Assembly: GCA_008933995.1 (NCBI GenBank)
Contig: WARS01000036.1
Span: 666,001-730,000, forward strand
Reading direction: 5' to 3'
Length of the DNA: 64,000 bases
From: Datnioides undecimradiatus
Taxonomy: Eukaryota > Chordata > Actinopteri > Lobotiformes > Datnioididae
The notes below the pieces were generated by a model. That model did not search any database, was not told the origin of the DNA, and saw only the letters and a program-made list of their open reading frames with translations. Positions 1 to 12,690 of the stretch are shown piece after piece (within the stretch, counting starts at the first letter, position 1; every line of letters begins with the position of its first letter). The position numbers and the translations under genes were made by a program.

Positions 1-3000
1 GAGCCACATGTCAAGAGCAGGCTGATGTTTGGAGCAAAGGAAAATTGATCTGGTGTAAATGTGTCTGCTCTGGGGGAGGAGGCCGGAGGTGGACGAGGAG
101 TGGACAAATTGTCGATATTAAAGAGGAGAAAGGGAAAGAAGGGAAAAAGGGAGGAGGATAGAGGAGAGGCCACAGGTGGGGTGTCAGAGGCAGATGCAGG
201 AGGACATGCCTATAAACACACACAACCCCCCCAAACACACACAGATCCTACCATGAAGCATGCCGGTCCCCAAGGTTTGTGGAAACGTGCCGCTCGCAGT
301 CGATGTCTGCGTCGCTAATTTCTCAAACATCTCATCTCCAACTCCTCGCCGCTCAGGGCACGAACGAGCCAACGGCCTTGTGGGTAAACAAGGGTCCAGG
401 ATAGTGCGTGGTTTCACTTTGCAGGCCCCCTCCCCCCCTGGGGGTAGGCGGAGCCAATGCGTTCAAAGTAAATGTCAATCATTTACTGTCAGACACCAAT
501 GAGGAAGCTTTTGTCTCCCAAAGTAAATCCCTGTGATTTCTCCAAAGGGAGTCAATGATTAAAAACACGCACTGAGGGACACCCAGAGCGGCCTGTCGAG
601 TATTTAGTGTGTCTAAATATGTCTGTGTGTGCGCGTTGGCTGATTCCTGAGTGGCTGTCAGAGCGATAATGATCTGGCCGGCTGTGCGGAGGGTGCAGGG
701 TCAGAGGTGACCTCACTGCTGTGATCTTGTGTTTGTTATTGCTATGCTGCCCTTGGACGGGTTAACATAGCACACACTGCATCAGCTGGTCTGTGCACTT
801 CCTCTGACACACACACACACGCTGCTCAGTCACCGGGTCTGTGAGAGGCGTCTAAGGGTCACTTCCACATGTGTTGATGGTCCCTGAGTGAACTAATCTA
901 AACTGGTGAAATGTTATCCCACTGCAGGGAAGACAGGAGCCCAAATGGCCCCGCTGCTGCTCCCTTTATCCCCTAATGTTCAGGCGAACAACCACGGACG
1001 GATCGAGATGTTGCCGTGGAGCTCGGACAGCTCGTCTGGTGTGTTTTCCCTCGCGGCATTTTGGTTTGAGCTAAAAGGTATTTGCAGGGATTGTTTTTGG
1101 AATTTTCTTGAACATTGTGCACAATATTTATTTGGAAAGTAGGAGTTTTTGTTTAAGTCAGCTCAGCTCAACCACGTGAGAGTGCATGTTGCCAGTGGCT
1201 CCAGCTGCACGTGATACAGGCTGGTTCCCATCACCGCTCAGTTTCCCTGAAGTATGAATATTCTGTCAGGACATAAATGTATGTACACATCTGACGTCAT
1301 CACATGTACCTTCTGTTTGCTGTTTCGACACTTCAGTGAAGGCGTTTGACTTTTAGTAAGGGTTATATATTCTACAATGTTTTTTATGGCTGTGCTGTTA
1401 AAGGAATATTTATAGTTTTTTTATTTTTGAAAACATTTTTGCAGATTTCTATTCATGGCCGCACAGTTTGTGACGGTGCAGTGGAAGAGTTTTAAAGATC
1501 AACACGGAGAACGAGGTCAGGTCAAGAGGAGAGTCAACCTGATAATCAGTTACAGGTTTACAAAATTATGAGAACTGACATGAAATGAAAATATTAATTT
1601 CAGTCAGTCTGTCCCACAGTTCAGCCTGACCCCTGCTTGCGTGCTCATCAGTACAGCTGATTTTCTTTCGTTTGGTCACAAATCTTGTGGTTTTCTAACT
1701 GAGCACTATTTATGGAATGTGAAGTATTAACAGAAATACAGAAATAATTGTGACAGTTAATGCAAAATTTATTTCCACTATGTTTGTAGAACCGGTTTAG
1801 TTTTGTTCTGTCATAAAACAATATGAACATATCATTCTCACAAAAATAGTACAAACACTACAAACAGAAGAGAGATCCAGTAGAGTGCCAACACGTTTAA
1901 TAAAAGTACTTCATTGCACATGTGAAACACATCATCATCATCATCATCACTCATGTTTATCACACAGAACGATATTTCAGATGTTTCACATGAGAAATGG
2001 AAGTCATCACATGCAGAAACATCAATTTACTGTTGAAACAGCATTTCACTTGTCAAACACACTCATTTCATAAAACAGGTTAATGAGATAAGTCCAGAAA
2101 CGTAAGTACAAAACTGAAGTGTGATTATTTATCTGAAATATCCTGAACTGTATTTTTATTTATTGAACACCTCCGAACCCACTCAATGAGATTCCTCTGG
2201 TGATAGTCACATCTTATATGTGCGTGTCCTTAAAGCGCAGTTACAGGTCTCCCAGGGTTTGATGTATTTAATTGACAGGCCTCAGCCCCGAGACACTTCT
2301 GTGGTGCAGCCTCCATACAAATATAATAGCGGCCACATAAGAGGGCTGTAGAGGCAGTTGTGCTGACTGTAGCTGCGCCAGCAGAGGTATGCTAATGGAG
2401 TCAGAGGATAGTTTTGTGTGCGTCACAGGTCTCCTCTGAGTATGGTGGTCGGATGCCCACCCACCTCCTTAATTTTCATAGTTCAAACACTCAACAAAGA
2501 CCCACTAATACAGAACATATTGGGGGATGGAGTGCGAGAGCGCTGGACATGTAGGACAAAAAAGAGTGAGGGAACGAAAGAAGAGGGAGAATCCACTTAA
2601 TCAGTCATTATTTACAGTCAAGGAAGGTTTAAAATCAACACGCTCAGGAACCAGGGCAGGGCCTCATGGCTTTATAACTGCTGTACAAATAATCACAGCT
2701 CAGATACTAGGTATGGATCACTCCTCCTCAGCTCCTGCCCCTCTCTCCTTCACATCCTTCATCTCAGCCCTCCAGTTCTTTTCTTATATCCTACAGGTTT
2801 AATGGGTAAAGCCCAGCATTTAATACCTCTTCTGGTGACACAGCACCTTGATTTGCCTTTGCTGCTCCTGGATTTGACAGGATTACTACTTCTTTGGGCA
2901 AATCTCTGCACGCATATGAAGATATTAGATATAGATATAGACTACATGTGTGGTGTTTTGCAAAAGCTGTGAAACGAAAACAAATGGGAATCCTAAGCGG

Positions 3001-3078
3001 GGTGAACATGACGGATGGAGCTGCACAGAGGGAACAGAAGCATTAGTGTATATGGCGAGTGGTCTGGCTTGCCACATG

Positions 3079-3080
<2 letters not shown>

Positions 3081-3120
<40 letters not shown>
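3081..3120. repeat. (GT)20 microsatellite
   Basis: This is a perfect GT dinucleotide tract. A second GT tract follows at about 3292-3318. Confidence 0.95.
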
Positions 3121-3124
<4 letters not shown>

Positions 3125-3291
3125 GAGGGGGTGGTGATAGAGGAATGGGAATGACAACGCAGATGAGGGGAATGGTGCGATGGAGTCGGTGAATGTCTGA
3201 CATTGCCAGAACCTGCCATGTGTCAGTGATTAACCGGGTAGAGTTGCAATGATTTAGTTGACAAAGCATCACATTAGTGCATTGAATCCAA

Positions 3292-3318
3292 GTGTGTGTG
3301 TGTGTGTGTGTGTGTGTG
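3292..3318. repeat. (GT)n microsatellite
   Basis: This is an uninterrupted GT tract of about 13 units, followed by a degenerate GCACGTGTTTGTGTG tail. Confidence 0.9.
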
Positions 3319-6300
3319 CACGTGTTTGTGTGGATTAATGATCTAGCTAAAAGTCAGATTCTTGTTGATACAAACTGAGGTGCCAAAGTGATATCATGAC
3401 ATTGTTTTACTTCTCACGGTGCTATTCCTCTGTTATTACCAAGAGATTATTTAGTTTGTCTGCAGCTCTTTCTTGGAACTGGTACGTGCAAAATGCTTCA
3501 TGCATTTGCAGCAACAGTAAATATTTAAACAGAAAAACAGGACAGCCAGTTGTTTGGCATCGTTTCCCGAAATTCTGCTAATAACTTACAATAAAGGCCC
3601 AACATCATGCAGCTGAGTACTTTCGTGCTGAGACCTTTGAGGGTCAGCGTCGGGAATAAAGACGCTCCTGCTTTTCAGACAACAGGCACGCCTTTTTGAA
3701 ATCACACAAAGGGTTTGGAGCTGGTTTCATGGACCTTAAGCTCATGGAACGCACTCAACTCATAAGAGAGCATGAAACCGTCGAGTTCAGGAAAAAAAAA
3801 GGTGAAGAGCAGCAACAATGAGGATCTCAGCTGGTGCCTCCGGGTCTATTTTCTGGATCAAACATGCTGGTGCAACTAAAAACAGAGCTGAGTGTAGAAA
3901 GCATGAGACTACTGTACATTATACCGCTTACAGTATGACCTGCATATGGCTGCGTGTGTGCTGAGTGTGCAAAGATGGGGGAACAGCATGGGAGGGAGGT
4001 GAAAGGGCCAGATAGACGAGGCAAGAGGAGTGGATAAGTGAGGGACAGGAACAGCCGACACTTTGCTTAAATGGAAGCTGGACCTGTTTTATCTCAGTGT
4101 GAGGAGAGACGGAGGGAGAGAGGTCTTTACAGGGACAAGGCCAAGCTTGGCGTTGTGTGGCTGGGAGAGGAGGAGGGGGGTAAGATGAGGTCGCTGTGGG
4201 TCTGGGGGTCTGTCTGTCTGTCTGAGAGCCGTGGAAGGTCTGCTCTTGGGGCTAACTGATTAGGCCATAATTTGAGGGGTGTCTTGAGGGAGCAGCTCCC
4301 TTTTTCGCCCACCGCCACCCCCCCCATGGGAGGCTGGAGTAGGTGCAACAGGACCCCGAGCGTATCAACACACACACACACATACACATGCATGCTTATG
4401 AAATGATGGATACGCAGACGTGGGGATTGAGAACAGGAAGTGATGATTTAAACAGAGCACCAGAGACGCCAGCAACACAAGCAGCTCTCCCCTCCCTCTC
4501 TCTCACACTGCAGAGTGGAAGGAACAGGTAAGCTTTGAATTACGTCTCGCAGTCACGTCGCCAGCGCATAGTCATTTCATTTAAAGTGCCAGTAATCAAT
4601 CTCATTGGATCAGCAATGTCACATGATGACCCTGTGTTAAAAGTATTGTTAGTAGTGATGACTCTTCCCTGCGGGCCTGAGGAGATTTTCAGCACGAAAC
4701 AAAAATGTTTATTTCACAATTTATCGGCTGTTGAGTAGCAACAGCTCTGTCTGCCCAGCCTCCAGGGACAATCCCCTCCTCCTGCTTTTAATGTCTCAGC
4801 TGTAGACTAAATGAATGAATACACTCTCGCTTCTCGCTTCCTTCAGTGTTTTCCTCTGCTCCTCCCTTTACCCCGACACTAACCCTCCTGTAGCTGGCTG
4901 TTTAAGGGAGGCAATACTCAAAGTACGTTATTACTCCATATACAATTATGACCATTTCACTTTAGCTCATCAGTGAACAGGCCTCCTCCTTCTTTCTTAT
5001 TTCAAAAGTCGTATTAGCAGGTGGTGTTGATTGTTTCATGGAAATCTGGAAATAGATGCTGAGCGGTTGAAAAAGTTGTCGGTTTCCACTTTAAAGGCAA
5101 TAATGTGTCAAGCGTTGGTCATGGTTCGTGCGCACCGTCCCCAAGAGGAGATGATAATCATGCAGGTTTAAAAGCTCAAATTAAAACACCAATTACTGGA
5201 GTATAAAGTGACCAGACGGCAAAAACAAAATGCAAAAAATATAAAACCAACATCACGGTCAACTGAGGATATAAAAGAGAAAGAGAAGAAGAGCTCAAAC
5301 AGCCAGATCAATCAGACCTTGGCAAAAAACGTAATATTCCACGGAGACAGAAGAATAAACATGCATTTCATGGTGCAGTTGATGTGTATTGTGTTACACT
5401 GACTGGTATGTCTATCTGTCTTTTATCAATCCAACTTAAATCAATTTGAGGGAGAAATGCAATATAACATTTCATCCCCTTAATAACTATTTAATAAAGT
5501 TTAATCAACTCCTCTCTGCATCTGTTTTAGTTTACTGTTTTTTCTATATAAGCGCGTAACTAATAAATAATACATGCACCCCAAATACAAAGATAACATG
5601 TTTCCATGAACCCGCTATATTATAACCAATACAGACAATAATAGCTGTAATTAAGGTGGTATATAATATTTATTGGCAGGAGTTTTAAGCAAAGAAGCTG
5701 ATATTTATCTGGTAATGACAGGTCCTAAAGCTCAGCCCTGCTTTGTTTCCCCATGTTGTTTGGCCATTGCCATGACACGGAGTGGGTCTCCACTGTCAAC
5801 AAGCAGCCTGCAATCTCTCATTAGATCAGATGCTATTAGGGCAGAGAGGAGTCACTGAGCAAACAGTATCCCTGCCTTTAAAACCGGGTTATCTAATCTA
5901 GTCAACAGGGATGAGCTGGACTTTGGAGTTCGCAGACAGGCAAGGCAGTTTGTCCACAAGTATTGTTTGGCACGGGAATAAAACGCGCCTCAAGATCAGA
6001 CGGGCTGCCATTGGTCGACTGCCATGACGTTCCTCATTTGGAATATGAGCTTTATGAGCAGGGATCAGATAAGAGTTTGTGGAGGTACTTTGTTGAAGGT
6101 CAGATAACGTCTGGTGCTGATCACTGGAGATGGTGCCGTGGTCCCTCTCAAGCAGCTGCATTAGATGTGCTCCAGTGGAAGGCTACATTAAGTGTGAGCT
6201 ACATGTGTCACCCTCTCAGTAATTAAAGGATAGGTCTGTATTTTCCACCTTAAAGCAGCACTCACAATCTCATATGTAATCTAATCTAAGAGATGGGCCA

Positions 6301-7229
6301 CGAAACTCACTCTTTTTTTGTACAGAAGAGCATTTTAAGGTTCAATCAAAGCTTTTTACACACCTCAGTGGTGTGAAGTGGTGTGAAACAACTACTCTGT
6401 CTTTTTAATACTAAATTTCCTATTTAAGTTTCTTTGGACAGTGATATCCTGTTGAACTGCGTGAGAGATAACAGCAGAAAGGGAGAACTTCTTTGTACGC
6501 CGTTAACCGATGGAGCCGGTGAGGTTCTGACTTTGCAATGTATTTTTTATTTTTGCTGAGGAAAGACTGTAGGTTTGTACCTCATCTCTCACACTGGAAT
6601 TATGTACAGAGGATGTCTTTTCTTGGCCGCAGCATAGACAGGAGGGACATACAGCAGCCAGAAACTGTTGATGTACATGTGAGCCTGTACGTACTGTTTT
6701 GTTTCGAGCGACTTTAAAGTTAGGACCTATCCTCTCTGCCTGATCCTGTGCTGACTTGTCAGACACCTGAGGTCAGTGTGGAAAATGTGGCCGGGTCCCA
6801 GTTATTTACCCTCTTCATGTCCATTACACAAAGAAAAAAGATCCACGCAGAGTTAGCATCTATTTGTTTTGCCTCGTTCGTGTGCACATCCTCCCCAACC
6901 TCTATCTGTGTAGAAGTCTCCATCTCTCTCTGTCTGCCTGTCTGTCTCTTCTCCTTCATGGCTGAGTGCCTTGGTCCAGGCTCAGGAGGCAGAGGCGGCT
7001 GTGTATGCGGGCCCAGCCTGGCCTGGCCTGCCCAGCGTCAGACTAAGTGCCTCTGACAGCCCACCACACAGTTATTAACTGTGATCCGCCACCACAGGGC
7101 CTGGGCAACCCCGCGCTGAGGGGAGGGTCCACCAGAGGGCTCTGCTCTAAACACAAAGGCCGCTTTCACCCCGCTTGTAGTCTCCTCTGCTCTCCACCGC
7201 GTACCCTCCTGATTCCCCCTCCACACACA

Positions 7230-7400
7230 CCCCCTAATACATATTTACATAATTTCATATACCATGCATACAGTTTTTCTAATATGGCCCTATTTATGTG
7301 GCCCTGGAGCTGCCGGGAAGCGTCTCTGCCAACTGTCCAAACCCCTGACACTGATGGGCTGAATAAACATGATTTTGTAAAGGACAACTGTGACGTTGGT
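7230..7400. promoter_or_regulatory. Candidate conserved noncoding/enhancer element
   Basis: This is unique-looking, balanced-composition DNA between repeats. It holds an AT-rich homeodomain/POU-like run (ATTTACATAATTTCATAT), a CArG-like TCTAATATGG at 7278-7287 and a MEF2-like CTATTTATG at 7290-7298. An open frame crosses it but resembles no protein I know. The call rests on motif clustering only; no conservation could be tested. Confidence 0.25.
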
Positions 7401-7719
7401 TCTTTAATGAAGGATTACAGGATGGTATATACATATACAGACTGGTGTGACATACTGCCAAGGCGTGTACGCTGCTGCCTCGCCGGCTTCATGTTGCCTA
7501 TGGAATGCTGTCCGTAGACGTGTGGCTTTCATCCATATAGGTGGTCTTCGGCACTGTTTGTCCTGCGCTCGCCCTCCAGTATCCCAGCCGCCCCATTTCT
7601 TCCTCAGGATGTGGGAGACCGGAGAGCCATCAGCCCCTTCAAACAACAACACAACACAGGTCATTAGATGACAAAATCGGGAGAGAAATAAATAAATGTT
7701 AGTGAGGGGGAGGACTGAA

Positions 7720-7720
<1 letters not shown>

Positions 7721-7746
<26 letters not shown>
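7721..7746. repeat. (GA)13 microsatellite
   Basis: This is a perfect GA tract with imperfect GA-rich shoulders on both sides. Confidence 0.9.
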
Positions 7747-7751
<5 letters not shown>

Positions 7752-7789
7752 GAGGAGAGAGAGTGAGATCCATAATGACAGTTGACTAT

Positions 7790-8460
7790 GTTTAGCCCCC
7801 AGAAAGGCATTGGGATAAACAGCAGCTCGTCCTAGCTAACAGGAGGGCTTTAAGTCGCTGAATTGAAAACCCCCAAAGCCACTTTTTCCTGCCCACATCG
7901 GCCATAATGAGAGCCCCACCATTCAATTGTTGAATAGTTGAGGCTTTTCCCTTTGAGGTGACTGGCTTTAATATAGCAACACGACATACACAGTGGAGCA
8001 ATGGACGTCCCCAACAGTGTTCAAAGCTGTGGCGGGATAAGGATACGGCTGACATGCATTATTCCTTACAAAAGCTGCCCTTTGTTTGCTTTATGCTCAA
8101 ATCCCACAAATTGTAGGCTTTGTCCGTCAACATTTCTTATTTCGGGCAGAGTCCTTTTTTCCCCTCCTACCCCCCTCTCCCTCTCCTGCTGTCCTCCCTG
8201 GCCTTGGCATGTGTTGGTGCTTCACGCCACCGATAACTATGCACACATTGAAAACAGTAAGATCGCTTTTTTGTTGTCTTTTGAATTCATCCATGCTGCA
8301 GCTCCGTAGGGGCTTGAAAGGAGGGAGCAAACTCGCCAATCTGTGCCCGGTTCGGCCCACAGATGGAAGCATTAACGCAGATTTCCAGCTTCCTATCTCC
8401 AGAATAAAACTTCCTATGCCATTGCAGAAGCTAATTGTAAATGTTTGACTTTGTATGAAA
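7790..8460. promoter_or_regulatory. Candidate conserved noncoding element block
   Basis: About 650 bp of unique, non-repetitive DNA contains homeodomain-type ATTA/TAAT cores (TTAATAT, GCTAATTGTAA, GCTAATGG) and no plausible exon. Its texture differs from the CA-rich DNA around it. This is pattern recognition only; a cross-species alignment would decide. Confidence 0.2.
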
Positions 8461-9189
8461 GTGAAATGCATAGTGCTAATGGTAATCCAGAGAAATAATC
8501 TGAAGTGTCTTTCACACACCTTGAGCTGTAAAGAAAGAAAATCTGAAATCAGTTTTTGTTTCCTTTGAAATGGGGCCAGCCAAAAGAACATCACGGACTA
8601 AATACAATCAAGCAGGCACGGACTCATCAAAACAGGGTCAGAGCCAAAACCTGATTTACTGCTCAGCCTTGGAGCAACAAAGAACTTTGTATTGATAAAA
8701 AAGAGAAAAGCTGATTTGTATGTAATGTATAAGCGTCATCTGAGTTCTCGTGTAGGTTTTTATATTCAAGTCAGATCATACAGATTCATTGATTTGCATT
8801 TTGGATCCAGTTTTTTTAAGATCTAATGAAAACACCATCAGACCAGTGTGTCATTCCATTAAAGAGCGCGGTTACTTTCATGTCCACCATCAGAGCCGTC
8901 ATACAGTGAAGACAGCACCTCTTTTATATCTCCCTGTGCATTTCCTAAAATTGTGTTTGATATATTTTAATAAAACAATAAAATGTTGTCGAATGTTGGA
9001 TCGTCTCTTATAACATTACGGCGCTCCGCATGCTCTGAGTAATGCTCCCGTGTCGTTTTGGGGCTGTACTCTTTACAAACACTGCGTCTGACAGGTCAGG
9101 CACCATTAACTGAGCACACTGCCGAGTCAGAGCAGGTCAAAACACCCCATTGGCGCCACCACATACGCATGCACACACATGCACGCATG

Positions 9190-9192
<3 letters not shown>

Positions 9193-9227
<35 letters not shown>
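9193..9227. repeat. (AC)n microsatellite
   Basis: This is a perfect AC tract of about 17 units, preceded by degenerate GCACACATGCACGCATGC. Confidence 0.95.
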
Positions 9228-9228
<1 letters not shown>

Positions 9229-9358
9229 CTGATTGCTCAATTAGCCTTCTTTAGCCTGTGCCTCTTTTAACCCTGCAGCTATGCTTATAAGTCATTACAC
9301 TGAGGGTCAAGTGTGATCCCTGTGCTTATCTGCATCAACAACTGGCAAGTGCAGGCGT

Positions 9359-9359
<1 letters not shown>

Positions 9360-9401
<42 letters not shown>
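9360..9401. repeat. Compound (TC)n(AC)n microsatellite
   Basis: About 11 TC units run directly into about 9 AC units. Confidence 0.95.
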
Positions 9402-10072
9402 TACTGCAGACATGCATTCAAACTACACAGACCTCTGGTGAGTGTTGTGGGTAATAAAAAGTGATTTAGGGAGGGATGTGATTGAACAGGCAATGCTGCC
9501 CTCATGTGCTCTACAGTTTGTAATTACAAGCGGTTAAAAGATATTATTTGTGGATTATTGGTAAATCCCCAACATAACTCATCCTGCCCGCTCTTCTCAG
9601 AACCACACCCCACAGAGAGGGGTCACCTGACACAATGTTTCCGACCCATAGCTCCTCATGCTAACTTATAGGTGCAGACGTGGAAGCATCTGTCTTCAGG
9701 TGCTAGGTCCTCACTCTGGAGATTTGGGCTATATCTCCAATTTCCTCTATGTTTCTTTGTAATAAGGAAAAAATACAGACAGGAGCAGTCTGACATAAGT
9801 GTAGGTCTTTTGAGAAATGTGTCCCAGCTCACACACGGCTCTAGCTTCATGTTTTAAGGGGGCCCCTGAATCTCACTGGTCCTATTAGGACGTAATAGCT
9901 GGAGGTTGAACAGTGAGATGTTTTATCTGAGCCGGATCACAAAGCTTCTCTTCTCCTCTCTGGAGCCTCTTCAGTCTGAAAATGACTACGGGATGTGTGG
10001 TGGGCCAGGGAGGAAACTCCCTTTACCACAGCCCTGCTATCTCTGTGGGAGTTCATTATACACACAGACTGG

Positions 10073-10073
<1 letters not shown>

Positions 10074-10117
<44 letters not shown>
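10074..10117. repeat. (CA)22 microsatellite
   Basis: This is a perfect CA tract. A related CA-rich degenerate stretch runs on to about 10200. Confidence 0.95.
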
Positions 10118-10119
<2 letters not shown>

Positions 10120-10256
10120 AATGCACGCACATCCACAGGCACACAAACACACACATAAACACTTTTGCAATACGCAGACACACTCATTCATATTCACATA
10201 CTGTTGTACAATATGCGCACATGCAATGTCTACTGTGGGAGATTATTACACACAGG

Positions 10257-10260
<4 letters not shown>

Positions 10261-10291
<31 letters not shown>
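10261..10291. repeat. (CA)n microsatellite
   Basis: This is a perfect CA tract of about 15 units, the second within 200 bp. Confidence 0.95.
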
Positions 10292-10294
<3 letters not shown>

Positions 10295-11545
10295 CTGTAA
10301 CATGAACACTGGTGGGCAGATGTGTTCACCATTCACCACACTATAAACTAACCATCATGAATATGTTTCTGTGGACATCCCCTGCTCCACCCATGCAGAC
10401 AGACTCCCCGACAACCTTCCACCCACAGCGCCTCCATCCACAAGGTATTGGGGTGTGTGTGTCGGGGCCAAGGATAGAGTGACGCGCCTCATGTCTACGA
10501 CACTGGGCCACTTGTGTTCAGATGGCAGCTGTTACTGTAAAACAGAGGAGCAAAGTCACTGTTGGGGGTCACGGGGTCACACTAGGTGGCGGCTTACAAT
10601 CCCATGGACCACACACAAACACATTTGTACGTCTACACTTGTGCGCAGGTCATTAACATAGTGCATTTGTCAATAAGGTTCAGAGTAAATGGCTCATTGT
10701 GTTCACCTGCATGTTGCTTTGGCTGTGTTGCTGAGCAGGCAGTGGAAACATCAGGAGGTGAAAATGAGAACGGTGTGGTCACAAACCCACAGAGGAGCAT
10801 CACATCACTTAGTCTTCCCCCTTCGACAAAGGTCTTAGCATCTTTCACCCCGCTGTGAAGCTTTAAGAGAGCTGGATATTCCACTAAGTAGTTGCTAAGG
10901 GACCTCAACAGAGTTAGGAGTGAAAGCTGCTTCTGCCTTGTTATGCTCCCACCTAAGTGTCTTAAAATCAGTTTTCAGTGTCACTAGTGTTAAAAGCTCC
11001 TTTGAGAAGATTGTCACTTTACACTCTGCGACTACGGGCCCCTTTATTCTTTTAGTTTCTTTCACTGGTCAAGAACCATACATATATTCACTAATCTATC
11101 AAATTATGAAAATAATTTCATTTAAACGAAAACTGAAAATTATATTTTTAGTGAGATGAAATTACTAAAACATATGGATTGATGTTTACATCAACATACA
11201 GAATCCTCACAATATGGAGTAACTTGTATTAGACTCGCAGGATGATCGCTGTGTACAAATAAAAGCTGCGTATAGTGGGAACAGCTGACGTACATGTAGC
11301 AGAGGCCTCTCCTACAGAGAAGAAACATATCAGCATAGTTTGGTCCTGCATGCCAATCCAGATGCCAGTCAGATCACTGGTGAGCACAGATTGAGAGGCT
11401 CATTTAGGGCAAAAGCCTCGTCATTCTCAGCAACCGAGCAGACTCTTTGGAGGTCAGGGTTACTTCCTCATGGCCATTAACTAGACCATGATGCCATCTG
11501 CTGGTAATTTGGGGGAACGACAGTTAATCAGAATTTGTAGAAATC

Positions 11546-11551
11546 TTTATT
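11546..11551 (-). terminator. dnajb11: Candidate dnajb11 poly(A) signal
   Basis: AATAAA on the minus strand is the first canonical hexamer met downstream of the dnajb11 stop codon. It implies a 3' UTR of about 1.1 kb that includes the GT/CA tract at 12612-12654. Confidence 0.4.
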
Positions 11552-12609
11552 TATAATCAGTCAAAAGTACATTATCCCCTAGCACACTCAGTAAAAATGG
11601 CCAAATAATTCATATTTAAGGCCATGACACTCTAATAAAAGTGGGAGGCAACGTTGCAGTCCGTTGTAAAAACAGAGAAGGGAAATCCTAAAAACACATT
11701 ACACACCAAACCAGCCATCAAGCTGTCGCCGCTCAGGAACAGGATTCCCAACAGGGATGCTTCATGGTCTCAAGTCCCTTTGAGTTCAAGTGTCCGGTCC
11801 AGACAGGGAGAGTGTCAGAGGTGTGTGAAACAAAACTTTTTTTACAGTGGCATTGGAGGGTGTGCAAACCACCCCTGTTCCTCCATAAGACAAGAAGTTC
11901 ACTGATGAAGAGGTCAACTCTTGCCGCAGTGAACCTGGAGGCTGTGCAACGCAGAGATTTCTTGCCCCGGTTTGTCGAACGCAAATGGACAAGAGCCAAC
12001 ATAAATTAGGAAAACTAAAACGCAGCAGGTGAGCTTTGTTCTTCCTTATTTACAGAGTATTACTGAACAGGACCAGAGCAGGAGAGAAACACTTATCACT
12101 CAACAGGTGAAGCTGTTACATTCAGAAAACATTAAAAACAGCAGAACACCTTCTGCCCTTGTACAGGCTGAACGTTGGTGAACAGTCGGTGAGGAGTTTT
12201 GTTTTATATTGGTCTTCTGCCCCGTTTGTCAGTAGCTCATTGTTCAGCAGATGTGGCTGGTGAGTGGGTTCCAGACTGTCTTCTCCAGAGAGTTCGTTTG
12301 ATTTTAACTCTCACTCAGCTGAACAGAGTGGTGTAGTTTTTAAAATTAACAAAAGACCTTATTACAATGTAATGTAGGGACAATAGATGGACAGAGCAAA
12401 GTTATGGCATCCTTTCCAATTATTCACTTTTGCTTAAAAAAAAACAAACAAAAAAAAAAAAATTTACAACCGTGGATCTGCTGTCAAAACACAGAACATT
12501 AAAGGTAAAAACGAATTGGATTCAACCATCCTGAGAACAATCTGAAAATAATAAATACACCCTGGCCAGAATTACAAAGTACCCTCCTGCTGACTGAAAA
12601 TGAATGTCT

Positions 12610-12611
<2 letters not shown>

Positions 12612-12654
<43 letters not shown>
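12612..12654. repeat. (GT)n microsatellite in the dnajb11 3' UTR
   Basis: About 21 GT units begin 37 nt past the dnajb11 stop codon. They would be read as a CA repeat in the transcript. Confidence 0.95.
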
Positions 12655-12655
<1 letters not shown>

Positions 12656-12690
12656 CAGATAAATCAGTCCAGACTGAGTCTGTTAGTGTG

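Larger units (their letters stand above)
1..11540. other. Gene-free intergenic or intronic stretch left of dnajb11
   Basis: I find no coding exon, RNA gene or autonomous transposon here. The open frames present are short, lack homology I recognise, and often run through CA/GT repeats or simple sequence. The stretch contains several dinucleotide microsatellites (listed separately) and a few unique segments that look like candidate conserved noncoding elements, near 2280-2420, 5670-6220, 7230-7400 and 7790-8460. It could be intergenic, or an intron of a gene whose exons lie beyond the left edge. The sequence alone does not decide this. Confidence 0.6.

Noticed and set aside
1885-2073. Histidine-rich open frame
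   Set aside because: The His run is just a (CAT)n stretch at about 1931-1949; there is no homology, intron structure or start context.
7047-7517. 156-codon open frame
   Set aside because: The composition is low-complexity Pro/His/Cys with no recognisable domain; it overlaps other equally long frames and looks like chance.
9906-10346. 146-codon frame rich in Thr-His
   Set aside because: It is a translation of CA microsatellites (HTHTHT).
11654-12009. Overlapping open frames downstream of dnajb11
   Set aside because: They lie in the presumed dnajb11 3' UTR, in competing frames on both strands, and match no protein I recognise.
12430-12463. A-rich tract as a retroposon tail
   Set aside because: No element body or target duplication could be found next to it; it is a simple A/C-rich stretch in the dnajb11 3' UTR.
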